The translations under genes and the position numbers were made by a program. Below, one piece after another: positions 24,592 to 34,800 of a stretch of DNA of 64,000 nt (position 1 is the first letter of the stretch; each line of letters starts with the position of its first letter). Under the pieces are notes generated by a model that was given only the letters and a program-made list of their open reading frames with translations, had not been told where the DNA came from and made no database searches. Origin of the DNA: Flavobacterium quisquiliarum (lineage in GTDB: Bacteria; Bacteroidota; Bacteroidia; Flavobacteriales; Flavobacteriaceae); the NCBI RefSeq assembly GCF_019308285.1, contig NZ_WWEM01000040.1, positions 105,040-169,039 of the forward strand. Direction: 5' to 3'.

Positions 24592-25662
24592 ATGAGAACA
24601 AGTAAAATTGGTTTGTTATCCCTCTTCCTTATCGGAGCCGGATTGATACAGAGTTGCAAACAAAAAGAAGAAAAACAGTTAAAAGATGAGCCTCCGGTAG
24701 TAACCGTAGCCACTATCAACAGTTCGGAAACCGAGCAATCCGTTTCCTATTCGGGTTCCATTGTTCCCGACAATATGACTACCATAAGTTTTGCCGTTCC
24801 CGGCACGATTAACAGTGTGGGTGTAAATGAGGGGCAGCGAGTGAGCAAAGGACAGTTTCTTGCAAGCATTGATGCCACCGAGTACGAAGCGGCATTGCAG
24901 ATTGCCAATGCCAGTTTAGAGCAGAGCCAGGATGCGTTCAGAAGATTTGATGAACTGTACAAAAAAGGAAGTTTCCCTGAAAAGGATTACATCGACATCA
25001 AGACCAAAGTAGCGCAGGCAGAAGCCAACAAAAAAATCAACCGCAAGCGCATTGCCGACAGCCGTTTGCATTCGCCTACCAATGGTATAATTACCGTGAA
25101 AACTGCCGAGGTTGGCGGTATGGCAGCACCGGGCGTTCCTGCCTTTACCATTGTAAAAACAGATATGGTATATGCGCAGTTTGCCGTACCCGAAAGCGAA
25201 ATCGGCAGCTTTAAACAAGGGATGCAGGTAGATGTGAATATTCCTACATTGCAACGCAATTTCACGGGTAAAATCACCATCATTAATCCCGTAGCCGATG
25301 AAATTTCAAAAGCATTTACCCTTAAAGTACGCTTGGACAATCCGGGCGGCGTGCTGATGCCGGGAATGATTACCGAAGTGCTTGCAGGCGTCCCGGTAAA
25401 GGTTAAGCAGGTACGTGTACCACTTACCGCCATCATCAACAATGTAGATAAAATCCCGCACGTGTACGTGGTAGATAAGAACAACACCGCTAAGCTGACG
25501 AGGGTTACAGTGGGCAAAATCGTAGGCGATGCGGTTATTATAACCGATGGTCTTAACGAAAGCCAGACCATTATCCTTGCCGGGCAAAATAACGTGAAAG
25601 ACGGGCAGAAAGTAAAAGCGCAAACTACATCGGTAACAGCATCAGCCCCAAAATCTGAATAA
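24592..25662 (+). CDS. RND efflux periplasmic adaptor (membrane fusion lipoprotein)
   Basis: A 356-residue HlyD/AcrA-type adaptor. The signal peptide ends in a lipobox (LIQSC, Cys22). Residues ~55-90 form the biotinyl-lipoyl half (GTINSVGVNEGQRVSKGQFLA), followed by an alpha-hairpin and the second half (SPTNGIITVKTAEVGGMAAPG). A beta-barrel and membrane-proximal domain complete it. It bridges the inner-membrane pump and the outer-membrane channel. First gene of a three-gene operon; the permease starts 3 bp downstream. Confidence 0.9.
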   Translation: MRTSKIGLLSLFLIGAGLIQSCKQKEEKQLKDEPPVVTVATINSSETEQSVSYSGSIVPDNMTTISFAVPGTINSVGVNEGQRVSKGQFLASIDATEYEAALQIANASLEQSQDAFRRFDELYKKGSFPEKDYIDIKTKVAQAEANKKINRKRIADSRLHSPTNGIITVKTAEVGGMAAPGVPAFTIVKTDMVYAQFAVPESEIGSFKQGMQVDVNIPTLQRNFTGKITIINPVADEISKAFTLKVRLDNPGGVLMPGMITEVLAGVPVKVKQVRVPLTAIINNVDKIPHVYVVDKNNTAKLTRVTVGKIVGDAVIITDGLNESQTIILAGQNNVKDGQKVKAQTTSVTASAPKSE

Positions 25663-25665
25663 TTT

Positions 25666-28600
25666 ATGAAAAGAAAGATAAACCTCATTGAAGCGGCAAT
25701 GAAATTTCCGCAAGTACCGATAGCGATTACCGTTATTATGGTGTTTGCCGGGTTAATTTCATTAATGACGATGCCGAGAAGTGAAGACCCCCGTGTAACA
25801 GTTAGACAGGGGCTTGTTGTGGCTTTCTACCCCGGAGCCGACGAAGAGCAGATAGAGAAAGAAGTAACCGACAAGCTGGAACAATACCTGTTCGGTTTCG
25901 AGGAAATCAAAAAAGAAAAAACCCATTCGGAAAGTAAGCCCGGACAGGTGGTTGTAACGGTAGAATTGCAGGACTATGTAAAGGACACCAAAAAATTCTG
26001 GAATACTTTACAGCACGGTTTGGATGCCAATATGCCTTTAGCATTGCCACGGGGCGTACAGGGACCGTATGTGAACAGCGATTTCGGCGATGTGGTTGTT
26101 CAGATGATTGCCGTATCAGCCCCCGGTCGTTCTTACGCCCAGTTGGAAAACTATTTGGATGAACTGGAAGACGGCATTAAGACGATACCGTCCGTTTCCA
26201 AAATCAAGCGTTACGGCGGACAGAAGCAGCAGGTATTTATTACCCTGCGAGAAGATGTATTGAAGCAATACGGTTTCGGTATCAACGAAATCACAAACAC
26301 ATTAAGCCAACAGAATGTAACTATTCCGAGTGGCGATATTGAAATTGACAAAAACCGTTTCCTTATTTTCACGGATGCGCAGTATCAGAATGAAAATGAA
26401 ATCGGGAACCTGATTGTATATAGTTCCCCGCAGGGCGGCAATATCCGTTTGCGGGATATAGCCAACATCGAGAGAAGATATGAAGACCTGAAAAGCAAAA
26501 TTACCGTTTCAGGAAACGATGTAATGATGCTGACCGTAGAAATGCAGCCCGGACAGAACATTGTCGATTTGGGTAATGCGCTGACACAGAAAGTTGCTGA
26601 AGTAAAAGAAATCCTGCCATCAGATGTGCAGGTCAGCACCATTGTTGACCAACCCGAAGTGGTTGATATGAATTTGGGGCATTTCTTTATCGAGTTCGGT
26701 ATCGCCATTGCAGCCGTTATCTTGGTCGTAATGCTCCTGCTGCCGTTCAGGGTTGCCACCATTTCAGCCATTGCAGCACCCGTTACCATTGCCGTAACAT
26801 TTGCTATCCTCAATTTGTTGGGTATCGAAATGCACCAGGTTAGTTTGGCGGCAATGATTATCGTACTGGGGATGGTGGTCGATGATGCCATTATCGTAGT
26901 GGATAATTACATCGAGAAAGTGGACGAAAAAATACCGTCGTGGACTGCCGCCTGGCAGAGTGCCACGCAGTTGATGGTTCCCATTTTCACGGCTACGCTT
27001 ACCATTGTCCTATCGTTTCTGCCGTTGGCATTTACGCTTACCGGGCTTACGAGAGAGTTTGTGCAATGGATACCGATTACCGTAAGCATAGCTTTGGCGG
27101 TTTCGTTCCTTGTAGCCTTGTTCCTTACGCCGTATATGTGTTACCACTTCCTGAAAAAAGGATTGAAAAAGCACGATGATAAACCCAAAAAACGCAATTT
27201 CTTAGACCGGATGCAGGACGGTTTCGACCGGGCAATCGAGTTCTGTATGAAATGGCAGAAAACTACGTTGGTAGCAGGTTTGGTTATCTTCTTACTGTCT
27301 TTCGTGGTAGGTAGTCAGGTTAAAACCGAATTTTTCCCTATCGTGGAAAGAAACCAGTTCAACCTTGAATTGTGGATGGATAACGGTACGAATATCCACG
27401 AAACCGAAGCAGCCGTTAAGAAGATAGAAAAGGAAATTGCAGGCGATAAGCGCATTGTAAACACAGCAAGTTTTATCGGTACAAGCTCGCCACGTTTCTA
27501 CTCTACCTATGCACCGGAGCACCCACGGGAAAACTTTGCGCAGGTATTCATCAATACCACAAGCAAAGATGCAACGGCAGAAATGATAGACGAGTATGTA
27601 CAGAAATTCAACAACTACCTGCCGAACGGTTATGTGCGGGTTAGGCAGCTAAGCAAGAAGCAGCAGCACGCACCGATTGAAATCCGTGTGATTGGCAAGG
27701 ATATGACCGAGCAGAAAAAAGTAGCCAAGCAGGTTGCAGCATTACTGGAAAACACTAAAGGTTCTAACTGGGTGCGCACCGATTATCAGAATGATTATGT
27801 AGGGCTGAAAGCCGTGGTTAAAGAAGATGTAGCCTTGCGTTTGGGCGTTACCAAAGCGCAGATAGCACAGGCATTGGGTGCAAAGATAAAAGGATACCCG
27901 GTATCGCAGATGTGGGAGGGCAATAAAGCCATCGACATTGTATTGCGTACAGACGAAAGCGACAGGGAAAATCTGGATGCTTTGGGCAATATGTACATCA
28001 ATTCAACATTCGGTGCTAAGGTTCCTCTAAAGCAGGTGGTAGATTTACAACCGTCGTGGCATACTGGGGCTATTGTACACCGTAACGGGTTAAGAACCTT
28101 AACCGTTTCTTCCGAAGCGCAGTTGGGCAGAAAACCCGCAGAAGTATTTGCAGAAGTACAGCCTAAAATTGACAGCCTGAAACTGCCTAAAGGCATTAAG
28201 ATTGCCTACGGCGGCGAGTATGAGGATGGACTGGAAAGCGGTCCCAAAATGGGAAAGGCTTTTATGATAAGTTTCGTTCTCATCTTCCTTGTGCTGTTAT
28301 TCCAGTTCAAGCGTGTGGGTAAAGTATTCATTGTACTGGCTTCGTTCCCGTTGAGTTTACTGGGCGCAATGTTGGGCTTGTTCCTTACAGGGTACGAGTT
28401 CGGGTTTATGGCAATCATCGGTATTACCGCCTTACTGGGTATCGTAGTCCGTAACGGGATTATCCTCGTGGACTATGCAGATGAACTGGTAAGGGAGCAC
28501 GGTCATACGATTAGAGAAGCAGCCCTGTTTGCAGCTAAACGAAGAATGCGACCAATCTTCCTTACCTCAATGGCGGCAGCAATCGGTTTGATACCGTTAA

Positions 28601-28797
28601 TGGCGAGTGGCTCGCCGGAATGGGGACCGATTTCAAGTACCATTTCAATCGGTATTCTGGTATCAATGATTACCACATTATTTATCGTTCCGGTACTGTA
28701 TTACAGGTTCGTAAAACCACCTAAAAACAAACAATCGGATGAACAGCACGAGCGCAATACCGATACCGATGTTCACCACCAAAAATATTTATCATAA
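25666..28797 (+). CDS. RND efflux inner-membrane permease (AcrB/MdtB-like)
   Basis: A 1043-residue proton-driven RND pump with two repeats of six-helix bundle plus large periplasmic loop. The proton-relay aspartates are in helix 4 (GMVVDDAIIVVDN, near 406-407). The second half repeats the helix pattern with GIVVRNGIILVDYADE. The sequence is closer to the HAE/unknown-substrate branch than to CusA-type metal pumps, because the DFG-type HME helix-4 signature seen at 32.5 kb is absent. It is regulated with the copper genes, so a metal or metal-complex substrate is possible but unproven. Confidence 0.9.
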   Translation: MKRKINLIEAAMKFPQVPIAITVIMVFAGLISLMTMPRSEDPRVTVRQGLVVAFYPGADEEQIEKEVTDKLEQYLFGFEEIKKEKTHSESKPGQVVVTVELQDYVKDTKKFWNTLQHGLDANMPLALPRGVQGPYVNSDFGDVVVQMIAVSAPGRSYAQLENYLDELEDGIKTIPSVSKIKRYGGQKQQVFITLREDVLKQYGFGINEITNTLSQQNVTIPSGDIEIDKNRFLIFTDAQYQNENEIGNLIVYSSPQGGNIRLRDIANIERRYEDLKSKITVSGNDVMMLTVEMQPGQNIVDLGNALTQKVAEVKEILPSDVQVSTIVDQPEVVDMNLGHFFIEFGIAIAAVILVVMLLLPFRVATISAIAAPVTIAVTFAILNLLGIEMHQVSLAAMIIVLGMVVDDAIIVVDNYIEKVDEKIPSWTAAWQSATQLMVPIFTATLTIVLSFLPLAFTLTGLTREFVQWIPITVSIALAVSFLVALFLTPYMCYHFLKKGLKKHDDKPKKRNFLDRMQDGFDRAIEFCMKWQKTTLVAGLVIFLLSFVVGSQVKTEFFPIVERNQFNLELWMDNGTNIHETEAAVKKIEKEIAGDKRIVNTASFIGTSSPRFYSTYAPEHPRENFAQVFINTTSKDATAEMIDEYVQKFNNYLPNGYVRVRQLSKKQQHAPIEIRVIGKDMTEQKKVAKQVAALLENTKGSNWVRTDYQNDYVGLKAVVKEDVALRLGVTKAQIAQALGAKIKGYPVSQMWEGNKAIDIVLRTDESDRENLDALGNMYINSTFGAKVPLKQVVDLQPSWHTGAIVHRNGLRTLTVSSEAQLGRKPAEVFAEVQPKIDSLKLPKGIKIAYGGEYEDGLESGPKMGKAFMISFVLIFLVLLFQFKRVGKVFIVLASFPLSLLGAMLGLFLTGYEFGFMAIIGITALLGIVVRNGIILVDYADELVREHGHTIREAALFAAKRRMRPIFLTSMAAAIGLIPLMASGSPEWGPISSTISIGILVSMITTLFIVPVLYYRFVKPPKNKQSDEQHERNTDTDVHHQKYLS

Positions 28798-28806
28798 AAA
28801 GGGATT

Positions 28807-30102
28807 ATGTTACAGAAAAGATATAAAACAGTCATAAAGGTTTTTATATGCGGTTTCGTTCTTTTGCAGGGAACAAACAACCTCTTTGCACAACAGCAGC
28901 TAACCCTTGCGGAAAGCAAAGAACTGGCATTAAAAAACAATAACAGAATAGGCAAAGCTAAAGAAGACGTAATTGCCACCCAATCCGACAAGCTGATTGC
29001 GGATGTGGCAGGCAGACCAAAACTGGATGCTTCGGCAACCGCCTTTTACTTTGGCGAGCCATTGAACACAATGCTGCCCGAATACGGGTTTGCACCGATG
29101 GTCAGCGTTACACAGCCGATTTACACAGGCGGTAAGATTAAGTACGGCAAGCAGATGGCAGAAACCAATATACAGATGAGCAATGCGCAACAACGATTGG
29201 TGGAAGACGAAGTATTACTGGCTACCGAAACCGCTTACTGGCTTTTAGTGCAGGCTAAGGAAGAAATCAAACTGGAACAGCAGGTTAAAAAGCAACTGGC
29301 TTCGCATTATACATTCCTGAACAACCAGTTTGGGGCAGGATTGATTTACAAAAACGATGTATTGCGGGCAAAGGTGCTCCAGAATGAAAACGAAGCCCGT
29401 TTGCAGGCTGCGGAGAATAAGCTCATCCTGGCAAAAAGAAGATTGAGCCAGTTAATCGGGATGGAAGCCCCAACAGGTATAGACGTAGCCGATACATTGA
29501 GTACGGGCGACTTTTCTAAGCAGGGTGTTTTGGATGCTGTCGATGCGAACCGACCGGAAATTGAGTTGGCAACCAATGGCATTAAAATGAGCCAGCTTAC
29601 CAAAAGTATGCTCAAAGCCGACCTGAAACCATCGGTAGGCTTATCGCTCAATGGAATGGCTGCCTTTGGAAAAGAGGGTATTAACTTTGGCGACCCGACC
29701 AAAAACCATATGCTAACCTACTTTGGTATGCTAAGCGTGAAAATCCCGGTTTTTGACTGGGGTAGCAGAAAAGAAAAAGTAAAACAGCAGGAAGCTAATA
29801 TACGTTCGGCTGAATACGGTTTGAAAGAACTGAAAAGCCAAATCACGGTGGAGATTGAGCACGCAATGCTTAATCTGCAATTGCAGGCGAATAACATTGA
29901 TTTGATGCAGGCGTCATTAATTGAAGCCGACGAAAATTTGAAGTTGAGCAATGACCGCTTTAAAGCCGGAACCATTACCGGAGAAGATGTGCTGATAGCT
30001 GAAACGCTTTGGCAAAGAGCATACAGCAATATGTTGGATGCAAAAATACGGTACAAAATAGCCGAAGCTGTGTACCACAAAGCTACTGGGCAGATAAAAT
30101 AG
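28807..30102 (+). CDS. TolC-family outer-membrane efflux channel
   Basis: A 431-residue outer-membrane factor with an N-terminal signal peptide ending near LFAQQQ. Two repeats of the helical TolC hairpin follow, with typical features LTLAESKELALKNNNRI at the start, SVTQPIYTGGKI in the first beta strand and SVKIPVFDWGSRKEK in the second. It forms the exit duct of the tripartite pump with the two upstream genes. The gene starts 9 bp after the permease stop. Confidence 0.9.
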   Translation: MLQKRYKTVIKVFICGFVLLQGTNNLFAQQQLTLAESKELALKNNNRIGKAKEDVIATQSDKLIADVAGRPKLDASATAFYFGEPLNTMLPEYGFAPMVSVTQPIYTGGKIKYGKQMAETNIQMSNAQQRLVEDEVLLATETAYWLLVQAKEEIKLEQQVKKQLASHYTFLNNQFGAGLIYKNDVLRAKVLQNENEARLQAAENKLILAKRRLSQLIGMEAPTGIDVADTLSTGDFSKQGVLDAVDANRPEIELATNGIKMSQLTKSMLKADLKPSVGLSLNGMAAFGKEGINFGDPTKNHMLTYFGMLSVKIPVFDWGSRKEKVKQQEANIRSAEYGLKELKSQITVEIEHAMLNLQLQANNIDLMQASLIEADENLKLSNDRFKAGTITGEDVLIAETLWQRAYSNMLDAKIRYKIAEAVYHKATGQIK

Positions 30103-30184
30103 TTTTTGTTGGAGTGAGATACACTCAATTTGCGGGGGACGGTAACAAGCCCCTGCATTTTTAATGGTTAATACGATGATATAA

Positions 30185-30748
30185 ATGCAACACGATACTG
30201 CCAATAAAAACGGTATGATAATGATACCCGACATTTCAGGCTTTACGGATTTCGTTATCAAATCAAATATGTTTGTTGGAAAATACATAACAGAAAGCCT
30301 GCTCAAATCAGTAATGGATAGCAATATCCTTTGCCTTGAAATTTCCGAGGTTGAGGGCGATGCGATACTTTTTTACAAGTACCACAACCTGCCCACCTTT
30401 GAAGAAACATTGATGCAGATAGAACAGATGTACAACGATTTTCAAAAGGAATGCAAACGCCTCGCATTACAACTGGCAATAGAAATTCCTTTATCATTAA
30501 AGATAATTGTACACTACGGGGAATTTACCAAATACAAAATCGGGAAATTCGAGAAGCTCTACGGAGCACCAGTGGTAGAAGCCCACAAGATGCTGAAAAA
30601 TCACATTGCGGAATACCCGCCATATGCGTTATTTTCTAATGCGTTTTTGGAAATCAATTTTGACCAACCCGAAAAAGCAACCGTTGCGTATGACAACTGC
30701 GAAGACTGTAAATACCTGCCCGAAATAGGTTATATCCATTACCTATAA
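30185..30748 (+). CDS. DUF2652 protein, class III cyclase-like fold
   Basis: A 187-residue cytosolic protein of the DUF2652 family. The sequence follows class III nucleotidyl cyclases: PDISGFTDFV (first metal-Asp region), EGDAILFYK (second Asp), and a later LYGAPVVEAHKMLKN helix. Both putative metal-binding aspartates are kept. The purine-specifying and transition-state residues cannot be judged by eye. It lies between the RND operon and the Fur gene and may be cotranscribed with the RND genes (83-bp gap). Whether it makes a nucleotide second messenger or is catalytically dead is open. Confidence 0.7.
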   Translation: MQHDTANKNGMIMIPDISGFTDFVIKSNMFVGKYITESLLKSVMDSNILCLEISEVEGDAILFYKYHNLPTFEETLMQIEQMYNDFQKECKRLALQLAIEIPLSLKIIVHYGEFTKYKIGKFEKLYGAPVVEAHKMLKNHIAEYPPYALFSNAFLEINFDQPEKATVAYDNCEDCKYLPEIGYIHYL

Positions 30749-30756
30749 AACCTAAC

Positions 30757-30821
30757 AGTAAAAATCACAAATTTATCAAAGGAAATTATAATACTTGTGC
30801 ATAGCAGCTTCTATAATTTTA
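30757..30821 (+). promoter_or_regulatory. Shared metal-regulon promoter, copy at the Fur-family gene
   Basis: AGTAAA at 30757, half-sites TCACAA at 30765 and TTATAA at 30786, and -7 element TAATTTTA at 30814 (the only copy whose -7 starts with T and ends in A). The chosen start codon is at 30863. Confidence 0.65.
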
Positions 30822-30862
30822 CATTAGATTTTAAATACGGTTCTAAAACCGACAATGACAAA

Positions 30863-31288
30863 ATGAAAGATTTAGAAGAAAAACTATTGCGCAGGAACAT
30901 AAAACCAACTTCGGTTAGGCTGTTAATCTTTAGAAGAATGTCTGACTTTAAAAAGGCTTTCAGCCTGACTGATTTGGAAACCGAACTGGAAACGGTCAAT
31001 AAATCGACCATATTCAGGACGTTGACCCTCTTTCACGATAACCTACTCATTCATACTATTGATGATGGCTCCGGCGCAATGAAGTATTCTATTTGCAGCG
31101 ATAACTGTATGTGCACCGTTGGCGACTTGCACGTGCACTTTAACTGTAACCGATGCAAGAATACCTTCTGCCTCGAAAGTATTGCCATTCCGCCTATCCA
31201 GTTGCCCGACAAATTTTTGTTGGAGAGTATCAATTTTGTAATGAAAGGAATGTGCAACGAATGTTCGAGGTTCGTTAAAACAAAATAA
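30863..31288 (+). CDS. Fur-family metal-responsive regulator
   Basis: A 141-residue Fur/Zur/PerR-type protein. The N-terminal winged helix contains KPTSVRLLIFRRMSD and the recognition-helix region VNKSTIFRTLTLFHD. The C-terminal dimerisation domain carries a HVHFNCNRC segment and a later CNEC, which together make the structural Cys4 zinc site, plus a CSDNCMC cluster that may be regulatory. The ATG at 30863 is chosen because MKDLEEKLLRRN gives a standard N-terminus; an in-frame GTG-type start at 30797 would lie before the -7 element. The palindrome at 31351 and 37576 is its likely target. Which metal it senses cannot be told. Confidence 0.85.
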   Translation: MKDLEEKLLRRNIKPTSVRLLIFRRMSDFKKAFSLTDLETELETVNKSTIFRTLTLFHDNLLIHTIDDGSGAMKYSICSDNCMCTVGDLHVHFNCNRCKNTFCLESIAIPPIQLPDKFLLESINFVMKGMCNECSRFVKTK

Positions 31289-31315
31289 TATTTTATGATA
31301 CTCATCTTTAAATTT

Positions 31316-31349
31316 ACAAACAGCCATATTTCCCGATATGGCTGTTTGT
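31316..31349 (+). terminator. Terminator of the Fur-family gene
   Basis: ACAAACAGCCATAT (31316-31329) and ATATGGCTGTTTGT (31336-31349) form a perfect 14-bp stem with a 6-nt loop. Confidence 0.75.
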
Positions 31350-31350
31350 A

Positions 31351-31387
31351 TTTGCAACCAGGTTCCCAAAACCGACTGATAATTTTG
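31351..31387 (+). promoter_or_regulatory. Palindromic operator with -7 element upstream of the N-domain/cusA operon
   Basis: TTTGCAACC-A-GGTTCCCAAAA occupies 31351-31371, an imperfect inverted repeat (arms TTTGCAACC and GGTTCCCAAA). -7 element TAATTTTG starts at 31380, 29 bp from the operator start. The same 21 bases and the same spacing recur at 37576. The core fits a 7-1-7 Fur/Zur-type layout. Confidence 0.7.
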
Positions 31388-31406
31388 CCTTGTAAATTAA
31401 AATAAT

Positions 31407-31820
31407 ATGACAATGGCAATAAAAAATCATTATTCAGCAGATATAGATACAGCCTACAAAAGCAACCGCCTGTTTGATGTAATTTCCTTTGAATGTGCAG
31501 TACCCGAAAAAGAAATCGTGATTGCTTATACGGCAGCAATGCAATCCCATTCCACGCACCGTATAGCAAGCAGTTTGCTCAAATTTCTTCCGGGTATCAC
31601 GCTATCCGATTACAAGGTCGAAAAATTTGAAGAGATACCTGGTTATGGTATCAAAGGATTTGTAAACGGGCACGAAGTCATCATTGGCAATTTAGCCCTG
31701 ATGAAATCTTATGACTTCTTCTACGATGAAAGCCTCGACGAACTGCGGGAGCCTGTAATTCTCATTATGATTGACGACCGATATTCCGGCTGCTTTTTAA
31801 TGATGGAATATCCGCAGTAG
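31407..31820 (+). CDS. Stand-alone nucleotide-binding (N) domain of a P1B-type ATPase
   Basis: A 137-residue soluble protein that aligns by eye with the N-domain of the ZntA-like ATPase encoded 6 kb downstream. SHSTHR (His51) corresponds to the STHP motif, with the conserved His kept but Pro replaced by Arg; GYGIKGFVNGHEVIIGN corresponds to its GHGLKATVNGKELLVGN. The phosphorylation, actuator and membrane parts are all absent. It is the first gene of the cusA/cusB operon, 40 bp before cusA. It could bind ATP, dock on or inhibit the ATPase, or sense nucleotide; none of this is shown. No frameshift or neighbouring ATPase debris suggests that it is merely a pseudogene. Confidence 0.65.
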   Translation: MTMAIKNHYSADIDTAYKSNRLFDVISFECAVPEKEIVIAYTAAMQSHSTHRIASSLLKFLPGITLSDYKVEKFEEIPGYGIKGFVNGHEVIIGNLALMKSYDFFYDESLDELREPVILIMIDDRYSGCFLMMEYPQ

Positions 31821-31860
31821 ACACCAAATACAAAACATTTCAGGCTTAATACAAATTCAA

Positions 31861-34800
31861 ATGTTAGATAGTATAATTAAATTCAGCATCAAGAACAAAA
31901 TCGTCATTGCTATAATGACATTGGTTCTTATCATTTGGGGCGTATGGAGTGCAACCAAATTGTCAATAGATGCCGTACCGGATATTACCAATAATCAGGT
32001 ACAGATTATTACTGCCTGTCCTACACTGGCGGGGCAGGAAGTGGAACAGTTGGTTACGTTCCCCATTGAGCAGAGCATCGCCAACATTCCCGATTTAGTA
32101 GAAACAAGAAGTATATCCCGGTTCGGGCTTTCCGTCGTTACGGTAGTGTTCAAAGAAAATGTAGACATCTACTTTGCAAGGCAGTTGGTCAATGAAAAAC
32201 TGAAAGAAGCCGAAGAAAAAATTCCGAAAGGTATCGGCACGCCTGAACTGGCTCCGGTAAGTACAGGGCTTGGAGAAGTCTATCAATACATCATCCACCC
32301 CAAAAAAGGCAGCGAGCATAAGTACAACGCCAAAGACCTGCGTACAATGCAAGATTGGATTGTTGCCCGCCAGTTGTACGGCACGCCAGGCATTGCCGAA
32401 GTAAACAGCTTTGGCGGAGAATTGAAACAATACGAGGTTGCGGTAAACCCCGACCGATTGAGAGCGATGACCGTAAGTATTCCCGACATATTCAACGCAC
32501 TGGAACAAAACAATCAGAATACGGGCGGTGCATATATCGACAAGAAGCCTAACGCTTATTTTATCCGTGGTGTGGGCTTGGCTACTTCGTTGGAAAGATA
32601 TTAGAAATATACCCGTAAAAATCACGGGGCATACACCCATTTTTATTAAAGACGTAGCCGATGTGCGTTACGGTAGTGCCGTGCGTTACGGCGCACTAAC
32701 CTATAACGGAGAAGTAGATGCCGTGGGCGGTGTGGTAATGATGCTCAAAGGCGAGAACAGTAACGAGGTGGTAAAACGGATAAAAGAGAAATTACCCACC
32801 ATTCAGAAATCATTACCGGAAGATGTAACCATCGAGCCGTATTTAGACCGTACCGAATTAGTAGGCAGGGCAATGGACACAGTGGAAAAGAACTTGATTG
32901 AGGGAGCTTTGATTGTGATTTTTGTGCTTGTGCTGTTTCTGGGCAACCTAAGAGCCGGGCTAATCGTAGCATCAGCCATTCCGTTAGCGATGCTGTTTGC
33001 ATTGGGGATGATGAACGTGTTTGGCGTTAGTGCCAACCTTATGAGCCTGGGAGCGATTGACTTCGGTTTGATTGTGGACGGTGCCGTTATTGTCGTGGAA
33101 GCAACCCTACACCATTTGGGCTTGCGGAAATCCACCAATAAACTGACCCAAAGCGAAATGGACGAGGAAGTATTTTTGTCCGCTTCCAAAATCAGGACAA
33201 GTGCCGCATTTGGCGAAATCATTATCCTTATCGTATATATCCCAATCCTGACGTTGGTAGGCGTTGAGGGTAAAATGTTCACACCGATGGCGCAAACCGT
33301 AGGCTTTGCCATTTTCGGCGCATTGATATTGTCCTTGACCTATATCCCAATGATGTGTGCGTTGTTCCTGCCGAAAAAAGGGCACGACAAGCCGAATTTC
33401 AGCGACAAGTTTATGGATAAGCTGCAAGGCTTCTACCAACCTTTGTTGCAGAAAGCTATCAGGGTTAAATATTGGTTAGTGGGCGTTACCACTGCGGTAT
33501 TTGTAGTTGCCGTTATTCTGTTCAGCAGAATGGGCGGCGAGTTCATCCCGCAGTTGCAGGAGGGAGATTTTGCCTTTCACTGTATTTTACCTCAGGGAAG
33601 TTCGCTCAATCAGAGTATAGAAACGTCGATGCAGGCATCCCGCATTCTTAAAGAATTTGACGAGGTTAAAATGGTAGTCGGCAAGACCGGAGCTGCCGAA
33701 GTGCCTACCGACCCGATGCCGCCTGAAGCTACGGATATGATGATTATCCTCAAACCGCAGGACGAATGGAAAAGCAAGAAAAGCTACAACGAGTTAGGGG
33801 ATGAAATGATGGAAAGGCTGTCCGTTATTCCGGGCGTTTTCTTTGAGAAGAACCAACCGATACAGATGCGTTTCAACGAATTGATGACAGGTATTCGTCA
33901 GGACGTTGCCGTTAAGATATTCGGGGAGAATATGGACACGTTAAGCGTGTATGCCAATAAGGTTAGCGAAGTAGTACAGCAGGTAAAAGGAGCCACACCG
34001 CCACAGGTGGAAAAGGTAAACGGCTTGCCGCAGATTAACATCGACTACGACCGTACCCGGATGGCAAATTACGGGCTGACGATACAACAGGTAAACGATA
34101 TTGTGAGTACCGCATTTGCAGGTAAAGCAGCCGGGGTTATTTATGAGAACGAAAGGCAGTTTGAGCTTGTGGTAAGGTTGGATAGCGTACACCGCAGCAG
34201 CATCGAAGATGTAAGGAACCTGATGATACCAACTAATACAGGCTTTCAGATACCCATATCGCAGGTTGCTGATGTCAATTACAAATTGGATGCCGCACAA
34301 ATCAGCCGTGAAGCGGGAAAACGCCGCATTGTGATTGGCTTTAACGTAGCCGGACGTGATGTGCAAAGCGTTGTTACCGATATTCAGCAGCAGCTTTCCG
34401 AAAAAGTAAAATTGCCCACAGGGTATTACTTTACTTACGGCGGTCAGTTTGAGAACCTGAAAGAAGCCAGTAACCGCCTGATGATTGCCGTACCAGTATC
34501 GCTGTTATTGATATTCGCATTGCTTTATTTCACATTCCGTTCATTCAAGCAGGCAGGTTTGATATTTACTGCCATCCCGATGAGTGCCATCGGCGGTGTG
34601 TTTGCTTTGATGCTGCGGGGAATGCCTTTCAGTATTAGCGCAGGTATCGGCTTTATTGCCCTGTTCGGTGTTGCCGTATTGAACGGTATTGTATTGATAG
34701 GCACATTCAACCAACTGAAAAAAGACGGTTTGGATGATGTGATAAAACGGACAATCGAGGGAACAAAAATCCGGTTACGTCCGGTATTGATGACGGCAAC

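Noticed and set aside
32580..32610. Programmed ribosomal frameshift in the CusA/CzcA gene
   Set aside because: There is no X_XXY_YYZ slippery heptamer, stimulatory hairpin or known precedent in this family; a one-base insertion in an A run explains the data.
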